Shown: positions 18,591 to 27,779, counted from the stretch's first letter. The stretch is DNA of 43,934 nt from Oscillospiraceae bacterium (GCA_022508945.1 JAFLUE010000002.1:1-43934), one strand, 5' to 3'. The notes: a model not told the origin generated them from the letters alone. Translations and numbers: made by a program.

Positions 18591-19844
18591 ATGCGCCCTA
18601 TCATAAAGAAAATTGATGAGATCTACTCAAAGGCAAGCTTGGAAAAGCAGAAAAAACGCTTTTCGACGCTTAAAGAGGGATTTTCGGAATATTTCGGGGA
18701 CCACGGAGAGCTTAGGTTCTTCTCTACCCCGGGAACAACGGAGATCTGCGGAAATCATACCGAGCAAAACTGCGGAAAGGTTTTCGCGGCAAGCGTTGAC
18801 CTTGACATAATCGCCGCGGCTGAACCGACAGACGATGGTTTTGTAACAATAAAATCCGAGGGGCTTCCCGAAGATAAAATTGATCTGAACGACCTCGAGG
18901 TTCACGAAAGCGACCAAAATTGCTCCTCGGGCATTATCCGCGGAGTTCTGAATGATTTCAGGCAAAATGGGCATAAGATCGGCGGTTTTCGCGCGTATAC
19001 GACCTCTACGCTTTTCAGAGGCTCCGGACTCGGAAGCGCCGCGGCATTCGGCGTTCTTACGGGCATTATCCTTTCGCACCTGTACAATGAAGGTCAGCTC
19101 AGACCCGTAACGCTTGCAGCGGCGTCAAAATATGCCGAGGAAAACTACTTCCAAAGACCCTGCGGACTTACGAGAGCGATCTCCTGCGCGTCGGGCGGCT
19201 TTACGGCAATTGACTTCAAGGACGGCGACACGCCTATTGTCGAGGACATTCCCTGTAATTTCTCCGAATTTGAACACGCGCTCTGCATAATCGAAGTAAC
19301 TGACGCGCCGAGGCTCGATTTATCGGCGCTGTATAAAGAGATAGAAAATGAAATGCACGAGGTCGCTTCATATTTCGACTGCGAAAACCTGCGTTCACTG
19401 TCGCTTGACGACGTGATGCTGAACATCGGCGATCTTCGCAAAAATTACGGCGACAGAGCCGTATTAAGAGCCATACATTTTTTCTGTGAAAACAACCGCG
19501 TTGAAAAGGTATCACACGCGCTTTTAAAGAACAGATTTGAAGACTTTCTGTCGTCCGTTCGCGAAAGCGGACATTCATCGTTTAAATATTTGCAGAATGT
19601 ATACTCCCCCAATGATCTTCGGAACCAATCGCTTTCGGTCGCTCTGAACGCGGCGGAGATCGCGCTTCACAGACGCGGGGTTTGCAGAGTTCACGGCGGC
19701 GGCTTCGAGGGAACGATCCAGGCGTTTGTTCCGCTTGATGATATTACGCAATTCAAAATGTATATGGATAAGATTTTCGGCATCGGTTCATGTCATATAA
19801 TGACCGTACGAACAGTGGGAACGTGCGAAGTAGTTGACAGTTGA
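18591..19844 (+). CDS. Galactokinase-family (GHMP kinase) protein, divergent
   Basis: FFSTPGTTEICGNHTEQNCGKV (galactokinase signature region), GSGLGSAAAFGVL GHMP motif, VHGGGFEGTIQAFVP motif 3. Confidence 0.8.
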   Translation: MRPIIKKIDEIYSKASLEKQKKRFSTLKEGFSEYFGDHGELRFFSTPGTTEICGNHTEQNCGKVFAASVDLDIIAAAEPTDDGFVTIKSEGLPEDKIDLNDLEVHESDQNCSSGIIRGVLNDFRQNGHKIGGFRAYTTSTLFRGSGLGSAAAFGVLTGIILSHLYNEGQLRPVTLAAASKYAEENYFQRPCGLTRAISCASGGFTAIDFKDGDTPIVEDIPCNFSEFEHALCIIEVTDAPRLDLSALYKEIENEMHEVASYFDCENLRSLSLDDVMLNIGDLRKNYGDRAVLRAIHFFCENNRVEKVSHALLKNRFEDFLSSVRESGHSSFKYLQNVYSPNDLRNQSLSVALNAAEIALHRRGVCRVHGGGFEGTIQAFVPLDDITQFKMYMDKIFGIGSCHIMTVRTVGTCEVVDS

Positions 19845-19916
19845 CAATAAACAGTAAAAATGCAGACTAAACGCGCTCGGAACTATCCAAACGCGTTTGG
19901 TCTACATAAAATACTG

Positions 19917-21149
19917 TTATCGTATACTGTCAACTGTGGTTATATACTCCGTCATTCTGTCAACCAGCGCAAGGTCTACAAGTGCATCAACCAGCACGCC
20001 GCTTTCGGTGTAATCCTCGGAAAACACCTTTCCGTTTACGCGTATCTGCGCGGACAAGCCCGCTTTGTCATACGGCAGCAGCAGCTTCATTCTGCGCGAG
20101 GTTTGCGGAAGATTGTTCGAGATCGCCTGTAAAAGCTCTGGAATGCCCTCGTTTTTGAGCGCCGAAATTTTTACTGTCTTATCGTCAACAGGAAAGTTCA
20201 AACTGATCTTGTCGCATTTATTGAGTACTGTCACAATGGGAATTTCCGAAGCGCCAAGCTCCGCCAAGGTTCTGAGCGTAACGTCCGCTTTTTCGGAAGC
20301 TTCGGGATCGGACGCGTCGCATACATGAATAATAATATCCGCACTTGCCGCTTCTTCGAGCGTTGATTTGAACGCCTCGACAAGGTGATGCGGAAGTCTG
20401 CGTATAAGACCTACAGTGTCTATCAGCAGCAGGCTTCGCCCGTCGGGCAGCTCAATTGCGCGCGCGGTCGGGTCGAGAGTGGCAAAAAGCTTGTCCTCGG
20501 CAAGAACCCCCGCTCCCGTAAGCAGGTTAAGCAGGGTGGATTTTCCCGCGTTTGTATATCCGACTATCGCCCCTATCTGAACACTGTCCTTTTTTCTGCG
20601 CGAACGCGCATAGCCGCGCCGCTTTTCAAGCTCTCGCAGTTCCTCGGAAAGCTTGTCTATCCGTCTGCGGATATGGCGGCGGTCGGTTTCGAGCTGAGTT
20701 TCGCCCGGACCGCGCGTTCCTATTCCGCCGCCAAGCCGCGAAAGGCTCGTGCCGATTCCCATAAGTCTTGGCAGACGGTATTTGAGCTGTGCAAGCTCGA
20801 CCTGAAGTTTTCCCTCGGCAGAAACCGCTCTCGCGGCAAAAATATCGAGAATAAGCATCGTTCGGTCTATCACGCGGACGTTTGTCGCGTCCTCGATATT
20901 TCGTATCTGTGACGCGCTAAGCTCACAGTCGAAGATCAAAAGCTCGGCTTCTAACTTTTCGCAAAGCTCCGACACCTCAGTGAGCTTTCCCTCGCCAATA
21001 ACCGTCGCGGAATCATACGCCTCGCGCTTTTGAACAGCGCGCGCTATTTCCTCCGCGCCCGCGGTCTTCGCAAGCTCCGAAAGCTCGTCCAGTGAGGCGT
21101 CGCAGTCATATTCGCCAATGTCGGCGCTGATTAAAATGGCTTTTTCCAT
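19917..21149 (-). CDS. hflX: GTPase HflX
   Basis: GIGTRGPGETQLETDRRHIRRRI, GYTNAGKSTLLNLLTGA, LFATLDPTARAIELPDGR. Confidence 0.96.
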   Translation of the reverse strand: MEKAILISADIGEYDCDASLDELSELAKTAGAEEIARAVQKREAYDSATVIGEGKLTEVSELCEKLEAELLIFDCELSASQIRNIEDATNVRVIDRTMLILDIFAARAVSAEGKLQVELAQLKYRLPRLMGIGTSLSRLGGGIGTRGPGETQLETDRRHIRRRIDKLSEELRELEKRRGYARSRRKKDSVQIGAIVGYTNAGKSTLLNLLTGAGVLAEDKLFATLDPTARAIELPDGRSLLLIDTVGLIRRLPHHLVEAFKSTLEEAASADIIIHVCDASDPEASEKADVTLRTLAELGASEIPIVTVLNKCDKISLNFPVDDKTVKISALKNEGIPELLQAISNNLPQTSRRMKLLLPYDKAGLSAQIRVNGKVFSEDYTESGVLVDALVDLALVDRMTEYITTVDSIR

Positions 21150-21227
21150 ACATCCTCCTTAACAAGGGTTATGGATTTTATTATAACAAGATTTTGACTT
21201 TTTGTCAAGCAAGAAGGAGCTGATACC

Positions 21228-22727
21228 TTGAAATTTAAAAAATACGATGTTATTATCGTGGGGACCGGTATTTCGGGAATCTACGCGGCGCTTAATCTAA
21301 ACAGCTCGCTTTCGGTATTAATGTTGTCAAAAAAGGCGCTTGAGCTGAACAACTCCGCTCTTGCACAGGGGGGCGTTGCCGCGGTCATGGACAGCAAGAA
21401 CGACGACTTCGAGCTTCACATTAAGGACACGCTCGTTGCGGGACAATACAAAAACAACCTCGAAAATGTCAGAACGCTTGTTGAACAAGGACCGCGTGAC
21501 GTCGAAAGGTTAGTTGAGGAATACGGCGTTGTTTTCGACCGAAACGAAGACGGAAGTCTTGCACTTACGCTTGAGGGCGGACACTCGCGCAGGAGAATAG
21601 CTCATCACAAGGACACAACCGGAAAGGAAATCGAAACCGCTCTTATTGAACAGGTAGTTAAGCTTAAAAACGTTACCGTTATAAACAATTCCGTATTGTG
21701 CAGGCTCGAAAAGGACAGCGAACGATTTTACGCGGATGTGTTTACCGAAAGCGGCGCTCACGAATATTATTGTGCAAATTATACCGTAATAGCAACCGGC
21801 GGGATCGGACGGGTATACAACTACACAACAAACTCCGAAATAGCCACAGGCGACGGGATCGCGCTTGCGTATGATCTCGGCGCTAAGATCGAGCATTTGA
21901 GCTATGTTCAGTTCCATCCGACCGCGTTTGCCGACCGCGAACATCAGGAGTGCTTTCTCATTTCCGAAGCAGTACGCGGAGAGGGCGCATACCTGCTTAA
22001 TTGCAGAAAAGAGCGCTTTATGCCCGGATATGAGCCGGAGCGAAAGGAGCTTGCGCCGCGTGACGTCGTATCAAAGTGCATTATGGAAGAGCAGAAGAAA
22101 ACAGGCTCGGACGAGTTCTGGCTTGATATTTCCCATAAGGACGCGGATTTTGTAAAAAGCCACTTCCCGATGATATACGAAAAGGTCCTCGAAAAAGGAT
22201 ACGATATGACCAAAGAGCCTATCCCGATCTACCCCTGCCAGCACTATCTGATGGGTGGTATTAATGTGGATGGCAAGGGCGCTACCAACATTGAGGGATT
22301 ATACGCCGCGGGCGAATGCTCACATACGGGCGTTCACGGGAAAAACCGCCTTGCGTCAAATTCACTGCTCGAGGCGCTTGTGTTTTCAAGGTTAGTTGCC
22401 GAGGATATCAATACGAAGAATATTTCGGACAATGACGGTGAAGTTGAGTACAATATGACCTCACCCGACGGAATTCCGCTCGAAAACAAAGATGAGCTGC
22501 GAAAAGAGATACGCTCAATAATGCAAAGATCATACTTTGTTTATCCCGACTATGACGAAGCCGAAAAAGGGCTTCGGAGAATAACCGAGCTAAAAAACCT
22601 GCTGGACAAAGGCGGGTATAAGCTTACCACGGATTTTACAGAAACAAGGTCGTTGGCGACAGTGGCATATATTATACTTACAGAAATATTATCCGAGAAA
22701 AATACGGAAAGGAATAGCAAAAAATGA
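21228..22727 (+). CDS. nadB: L-aspartate oxidase
   Basis: FAD-binding DVIIVGTGISGIYAAL, ALAQGGVAAVM, HPTAF, GLYAAGECSHTGVHGKNRLASNSLLEALVF. TTG start. Confidence 0.93.
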   Translation: MKFKKYDVIIVGTGISGIYAALNLNSSLSVLMLSKKALELNNSALAQGGVAAVMDSKNDDFELHIKDTLVAGQYKNNLENVRTLVEQGPRDVERLVEEYGVVFDRNEDGSLALTLEGGHSRRRIAHHKDTTGKEIETALIEQVVKLKNVTVINNSVLCRLEKDSERFYADVFTESGAHEYYCANYTVIATGGIGRVYNYTTNSEIATGDGIALAYDLGAKIEHLSYVQFHPTAFADREHQECFLISEAVRGEGAYLLNCRKERFMPGYEPERKELAPRDVVSKCIMEEQKKTGSDEFWLDISHKDADFVKSHFPMIYEKVLEKGYDMTKEPIPIYPCQHYLMGGINVDGKGATNIEGLYAAGECSHTGVHGKNRLASNSLLEALVFSRLVAEDINTKNISDNDGEVEYNMTSPDGIPLENKDELRKEIRSIMQRSYFVYPDYDEAEKGLRRITELKNLLDKGGYKLTTDFTETRSLATVAYIILTEILSEKNTERNSKK

Positions 22728-23563
22728 TACTGCTTCCATTTTATATTGACGATTTGATCAAAACCGCGCTCAATGAGGATATCAACTACATTGACAGCAC
22801 AGCGGATCTGCTGATAGACGAGGCTTCAACTTCGAGCGCATATTTTATCGCAAAGGCAGACGGTGTGCTTGCGGGAATCGAGATAGCACTGAGAGTGTTC
22901 ACGATCTTAGACCCCGAAATGAAGATAGAACTGTTGAAAAAGGATGGCGACAGGGTCAAAAAGGGTGAAATAATCGCGAATTTCAGCGGTCACACGCGCC
23001 TTATGCTAAAAGCCGAGCGAACCTCTCTCAACATTTTGCAGCATATGAGCGGGATCGCCACCTATACCGACAAGTGCGTACAGGCTGTTGCGGGGACAAA
23101 CGCCTCGATAACCGACACGCGCAAAACTCTCCCCGGGCTTCGCGCAATACAGAAATACGCCGTGACTGTCGGCGGCGGCAGAAACCACCGCTATAATCTG
23201 ACCGACGCGGCAATGCTCAAGGACAACCACATTGACGCATACGGCGGAATAAAGCCCGCTGTTGAGGCGCTTAGGAAAAAAGCGGGACATATGCTTCAGA
23301 TCGAGGTTGAAACGCGCAGTCTTGACGAAGTAAAGGAAGCGCTCGAATGCGGAGTAAACGTTATTATGCTCGACAATATGACGACCGAGCAGATGCGTGA
23401 GGCCGTAAAGCTCATAAACGGACGCGCGAAAACCGAGGCTTCGGGCAATGTAACGCTTGACAATATCCGCGCCGTTGCCGAAACGGGCGTTGATATAATC
23501 AGTCTTGGAGCGCTTACGCACAGCGTGACCGCGTTTGATATATCGATGAAGTGGAATAAGTAA
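22724..23563 (+). CDS. nadC: Nicotinate-nucleotide pyrophosphorylase (carboxylating)
   Basis: ERTSLNILQHMSGIAT, DTRKTLPGLRAIQKYAVTVGGGRNHR, MLDNMT; 4-bp overlap with nadB. Confidence 0.96.
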   Translation: MILLPFYIDDLIKTALNEDINYIDSTADLLIDEASTSSAYFIAKADGVLAGIEIALRVFTILDPEMKIELLKKDGDRVKKGEIIANFSGHTRLMLKAERTSLNILQHMSGIATYTDKCVQAVAGTNASITDTRKTLPGLRAIQKYAVTVGGGRNHRYNLTDAAMLKDNHIDAYGGIKPAVEALRKKAGHMLQIEVETRSLDEVKEALECGVNVIMLDNMTTEQMREAVKLINGRAKTEASGNVTLDNIRAVAETGVDIISLGALTHSVTAFDISMKWNK

Positions 23564-23586
23564 AACCACGAAAAACTTATAGGAGA

Positions 23587-23655
23587 GCGTGCAGAAAGTC
23601 TTTGGAAAAGGGGTCTGGGGAAAAAACCTTTCTTCAGAAAGGTTTTTCCCCAGAA
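23587..23655 (+). repeat. Dispersed intergenic repeat copy (GCGTGCAgAAAGTcTTTGGaAAAGGGGTcTGGGG + hairpin)
   Basis: Resembles 35826-35884 (reverse strand) and 43819-43873. Contains GGGGAAAAAACCTTTCT-TC-AGAAAGGTTTTTCCCC. Confidence 0.65.
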
Positions 23656-23720
23656 AACTTAGTTTCTGTACACAAATCAAGTTTTTAAGCCGATAAAATA
23701 TTTACATGGAGGATAATATT

Positions 23721-23981
23721 ATGGCAGAGGAAATTGAATTCAGATACGACACCCAGCTTCTTATTGACGGAAAGGATATTGACGAGGACGAGCTTGACGA
23801 ATATATCCGCGGACATTTTGTCGGCGACAGCCTGCTTGTTATCGCCGATGAGGACACTGCGAAGCTCCATTTCCACACAAACGAGCCGTGGAAAATTCTC
23901 GAATACTGCGCCACGCTCGGCGAAATATACGATATTGTCGTAGAGGATATGATAAGACAGTCGCGGGGAGAAAAGGGGTAA
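23721..23981 (+). CDS. Small stand-alone FakA/YloV-like middle-domain protein (DAK-family associated)
   Basis: GDSLLVIADEDTAKLHFHTNEPWKILEYCATLGEIYDIVVEDMIRQ closely resembles the GDSxVVVGDDxxIKVHVHTNxPGKVLEYALxxGxLxxIxIENMxxQ segment of FakA/YloV. Start at the ATG after GGAGGATAATATT. Confidence 0.65.
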   Translation: MAEEIEFRYDTQLLIDGKDIDEDELDEYIRGHFVGDSLLVIADEDTAKLHFHTNEPWKILEYCATLGEIYDIVVEDMIRQSRGEKG

Positions 23982-24004
23982 TATTGTATCGGAGCAAGCT
24001 TATC

Positions 24005-25120
24005 ATGAACAAAAAGATAAAGCATAATACGCTTATTCGTAATTTGTTAAATGTTTTTATTCTGTGCGTTTTTGTGTTTAGCGTTAGCGGCTGTTCCGCA
24101 TACACTTACCTTAAGGACAAATATACTAATGACTCATCTTCCAAGCGGCATCTTTCTTCTTCTATGAGGTGGAACGAAGATAAGATGCTTTTCGGATTTA
24201 ATAAGGAGCAGAAAAACAGGATCCTTGAAGCGTTTAATGTCGTTATCCCTGAAAACGAGGAAGAAGCGTATGTTTATTCATTTTATTTCTCCGAAGAAAA
24301 CGATTACCTGAAATTTATACTGGAGATCGACGGTGTAAAGGATTATGACGCGTTTTTTCAGGCAAACTCCGGTCGAGTAAAGGAAAACGGTCTGCTTGGA
24401 AAGAGCATGAATGAAGTCCTTGACCCTTATCCGTCAATGACAGCGTATTATATTACATACGAGGAATTCTTTTACTCTGAAGCTAAACTTCAAACTGACG
24501 AGGATAAGGAGATGATCTTTGCTTTAAGCGCGCTTTATAATGAGCTGAAAGAAGAAGTACCCAATGGTACAAAAATAGATTATACCGCAAGTCTTATCAA
24601 GTATATAGTGGTTATTTTGTTAAATATTTTCGTTTTTGGTGTTGCGGCAGTTATTTTTATCGTTTGTTTCATGAAAAAATCTCTTAAGAGGCATCTTTTT
24701 ACTTGGACGCGGAACAAAAAAGAGAATGCGCTTTTCGGATTTACTAAGGATCAGGAAAAAAGAATTCTTGAGGCGTTTAATGTCGTGATACCGAAAAACG
24801 AGCAAGCCGCGTATGTTTATTCCTTTTGTTTCTCCAAGGATGACGTTCGTCATCTGAATTTCACACTGGAGATCGACGGCGTAAAGGATTATAACGCGTT
24901 CTTCCTGGCAAACTCCTTCCGCGTAAAGGAGGACGGGCTTGCCGGAAAAAGCAGTAATGAAATTGTTAAACGTTGTTTGCCAAAGAAAGCATACTTTATT
25001 ACATACGAGGAAAGCTTTTTTGCAAGAACCGGACGTCAAAGCGATGAGGATAAGGCGATCATCTCCGTTTTAAGAACGCTTTACGATGAGCTGAAAGAGG
25101 AAATGACAGCGGACAAATAA
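24005..25120 (+). CDS. Putative lipoprotein/membrane protein with internally duplicated [TM + domain] unit, unknown function
   Basis: Lipobox-like VFSVSGC at N-terminus, second TM in the middle. LFGFxKxQxxRILEAFNVVIPxNExxAYVYSFxFS and LxxEIDGVKDYxAFFxANSxRVKExGLxGKSxNEx occur twice. Confidence 0.8.
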   Translation: MNKKIKHNTLIRNLLNVFILCVFVFSVSGCSAYTYLKDKYTNDSSSKRHLSSSMRWNEDKMLFGFNKEQKNRILEAFNVVIPENEEEAYVYSFYFSEENDYLKFILEIDGVKDYDAFFQANSGRVKENGLLGKSMNEVLDPYPSMTAYYITYEEFFYSEAKLQTDEDKEMIFALSALYNELKEEVPNGTKIDYTASLIKYIVVILLNIFVFGVAAVIFIVCFMKKSLKRHLFTWTRNKKENALFGFTKDQEKRILEAFNVVIPKNEQAAYVYSFCFSKDDVRHLNFTLEIDGVKDYNAFFLANSFRVKEDGLAGKSSNEIVKRCLPKKAYFITYEESFFARTGRQSDEDKAIISVLRTLYDELKEEMTADK

Positions 25121-25137
25121 TGAGCCGAATACAAATA

Positions 25138-25172
25138 AACAGCACCCGAACGCTCGGGTGCTGTTGGTTTTT
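25138..25172 (+). terminator. Rho-independent terminator
   Basis: AACAGCACCCGA-ACGC-TCGGGTGCTGTT followed by GGTTTTTTA. Confidence 0.85.
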
Positions 25173-25186
25173 TATTAGTAAGCCGC

Positions 25187-25456
25187 TTACATAACCTCAT
25201 GCTTTACGCGCGACTTTTCCTCGGCGCGCTTGGCGTTGTTGAAGCGGTCGAGCGTACCTACAAGGTAGCCCGTGATCCTGCGGATACGCTGAAAAGGAAC
25301 GTCCGCAAAGCTGTACTTCGCATTTACATAGTTTCCGTCAACCTCAAGCTCGATCGCGCGCAGATTTTTCTCGGGGTATTTTTCCTCCGCCTCGCTTATA
25401 TAGTACTGAACCTCAGCCTCGGAAAGCTTTCCGCCGATTACGTTAACATCAACCAT
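25187..25456 (-). CDS. Stand-alone small protein with NrdD-type C-terminal glycyl-radical motif
   Basis: RRITGYLVGTLDRFNNAKRAEEKSRVKH matches the RRVxGYL...RFNxxKxxEExxRVKH end of class III ribonucleotide reductases. Only 89 aa, no cysteines. Confidence 0.7.
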   Translation of the reverse strand: MVDVNVIGGKLSEAEVQYYISEAEEKYPEKNLRAIELEVDGNYVNAKYSFADVPFQRIRRITGYLVGTLDRFNNAKRAEEKSRVKHEVM

Positions 25457-25644
25457 ACCTTAAATCTCCTTATTTTCAATTTATCCCCAATTTTTTATTC
25501 AAAATTTGGTCATCCGCTCATCAATATTTATGCCAATATTGTGGGCGTACTTAAAGTATAGCACAATATCTTGTATAAGTCAATCGGCAAATTATACAAT
25601 TTTTAACGAAAAATTTTGTACAGGCACCTGCTCGAAAACCGCAT

Positions 25645-26778
25645 TTACGCAACGACCTTGTTCTTACCGCTGTTTTTCCCGTCATAAAGCCGTTTATCCG
25701 CGATCGAGATAAGAGAATCCATATATGTAGAAGAATGGACAGATTTTCCTGTTTCCATATGATTTTCAAGCTCGGAGTGATCTACCAGCCCAAATGTCAT
25801 ACTGACATTTACATCCACGTCGTCATGAACGATCTTCAGCTCGTTTATGCGAGTTCTTACTCTTTCCGCGCGGGATAAACACTCGTTTCTGCTTCCGAGC
25901 AGGATCATAAGCATTTCCTCTCCGCCCCAGCGCACCGCAATATCACCCTCGCCCACCTCGTCAAGAATGATCTTGGCGACGTTTTTCAGCACCAGATCCC
26001 CGCAGTCGTGTCCGTAAGTATCGTTTACCTTTTTGAAGTCGTCTATATCGCCTAAAATAACGCAGAAGCTATCTCCGTTTTTAGAGAGGTTGTCAAAATA
26101 GCTCCACAAAGCATGGCGGTTAAAAAGTCCCGTCAGGGAGTCATGCTCGGCAATATACACAAGCTCGTCATTCTTTTCATTGAGCTTATGAAGAAGCGCG
26201 AATATCTCCATACAGAACATAAGCGTAAACGCGCAAAGCGCTGCCATTGCATAAAAAATGTTTACGGTTCTTAGGACGCCTGTTTCAAAATCGTCGATTT
26301 CATGAATGTTCATCAGGTGATAGACCGAGCCGAAGTTTTGTGTAAAAACGATACTTAAAATCAGAACGACCGCCGCAATTATCGAAAAAGCAATAAGCCT
26401 TTTGAAAAACCTTTTCCTGTCCTCATAGAAAAACAAGCAATATGACGCCACAGGAATTATCAGCAGGAAATTTACAAAAAATCCGATTTCAATTCCCTGA
26501 AAAACAGTACACAAAAAAGCATGTACAATAATCTCAGCAAAAATCGCGTTTATCCATTTATTCGCATGCTTACCCACCGTTCCTCTCTGGCAATCCAATG
26601 AGCAGATAACATAAAAGATTATGCTGAAAATATTGAAATATCCCATGAAATAAAAGCCGAAAATAAAAAATTCTATCAAGTATGTAAGATGCATTAATAC
26701 GCAGCTTACGCAAATTATTTTGAATTTATTGTCAACAGACAGTTTTGACGCATCAAAGCTAAACATCTCACAATTCAC
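25645..26778 (-). CDS. Membrane-bound diguanylate cyclase (GGDEF domain, GGEEM active site)
   Basis: Multiple N-terminal TM segments, then HDSLTGLFNRHALWSYF, DIDDFKKVNDTYGHDCGDLVL, RWGGEEMLMIL. Confidence 0.88.
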   Translation of the reverse strand: MNCEMFSFDASKLSVDNKFKIICVSCVLMHLTYLIEFFIFGFYFMGYFNIFSIIFYVICSLDCQRGTVGKHANKWINAIFAEIIVHAFLCTVFQGIEIGFFVNFLLIIPVASYCLFFYEDRKRFFKRLIAFSIIAAVVLILSIVFTQNFGSVYHLMNIHEIDDFETGVLRTVNIFYAMAALCAFTLMFCMEIFALLHKLNEKNDELVYIAEHDSLTGLFNRHALWSYFDNLSKNGDSFCVILGDIDDFKKVNDTYGHDCGDLVLKNVAKIILDEVGEGDIAVRWGGEEMLMILLGSRNECLSRAERVRTRINELKIVHDDVDVNVSMTFGLVDHSELENHMETGKSVHSSTYMDSLISIADKRLYDGKNSGKNKVVA

Positions 26779-26987
26779 TTCCCCATCAATTATATATTTT
26801 TTAAATATAATTATATATTATATCATAATTCGCAAAAAAAATCAATAGATTTTTAGCGGATAATTTTAATATATAACAAAATATTAGGCTTTCGGATGCG
26901 GCAACGTTCCTTCCTGACACGTAAATAAGGGAAGTTTTAAAAAGGTCATATGCAAACTTTTTCAAAAGTTTTTAAATTGAAAGCCTA

Positions 26988-27016
26988 TTGACAAATTGTG
27001 GTTGTTGTGATAAAAT
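26988..27016 (+). promoter_or_regulatory. Sigma-A promoter of the rubrerythrin gene
   Basis: TTGACA-17 nt-TAAAAT. Confidence 0.75.
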
Positions 27017-27056
27017 TATATTGTCAAAAATTTAATAACTTCAGGAGGTTTTTATC

Positions 27057-27602
27057 ATGAAATATGTTTGTCCTGTATGCGGATACGTTCACGTCGGCGA
27101 TTCCGCGCCCGAAAAGTGCCCGCAGTGCGGCGTTCCCGGAAGCAAGTTCAAGGCTGTTGAGGAAGGCGATAAGCTCGTTTTTGCCTGCGAACACGAGATC
27201 GGTATAATCGATGGTGTTCCCGAGGAGATCATAGAGGGTCTTCGCGCTAATTTCATGGGCGAATGCACAGAAGTAGGTATGTACCTCGCTATGGCGAGAG
27301 CTGCTCACAGAGAGGGTTATCCCGAGGTTGGTCTGTACTACGAAAAGGCAGCGTGGGAAGAAGCTGAACACGCGGCGAAGTTCGCGGAGATGCTTGGTGA
27401 GGTTGTTTCCGCGTCTACCAAGGAGAATCTCAAAAAGCGTGTTGACGCGGAGCATGGTGCTACTCAGGGTAAGCTCGATCTTGCTAAGAAGGCTAAGGAG
27501 CATAATCTTGACGCTATCCACGACACCGTTCACGAGATGGCAAAGGACGAGGCTCGTCACGGAAAGGCTTTCGAGGGTCTGCTCAACAGATACTTCAAGT
27601 AA
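27057..27602 (+). CDS. Rubrerythrin, reverse type (N-terminal rubredoxin domain)
   Basis: [29 protein letters not shown] rubredoxin Cys4, then ferritin-like [11 protein letters not shown] / [14 protein letters not shown]. Confidence 0.92.
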   Translation: MKYVCPVCGYVHVGDSAPEKCPQCGVPGSKFKAVEEGDKLVFACEHEIGIIDGVPEEIIEGLRANFMGECTEVGMYLAMARAAHREGYPEVGLYYEKAAWEEAEHAAKFAEMLGEVVSASTKENLKKRVDAEHGATQGKLDLAKKAKEHNLDAIHDTVHEMAKDEARHGKAFEGLLNRYFK

Positions 27603-27613
27603 TATGTACATTT

Positions 27614-27642
27614 CGGGCTGTTTAAATGACAGCCCGATTTTT
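27614..27642 (+). terminator. Rho-independent terminator of the rubrerythrin gene
   Basis: CGGGCTGT-ttaaatg-ACAGCCCG-ATTTTTG. Confidence 0.85.
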
Positions 27643-27779
27643 GTATTAAAATTGACTACTAAACGTTTAATTCTGTTATTATACAACATTTTGTAATATT
27701 TGTATATCAAGAACACAAATAACAATCAGTTTAATTTTATTAAAAATTACATTTTGTATATTTCATCAATTAAAGAAAA

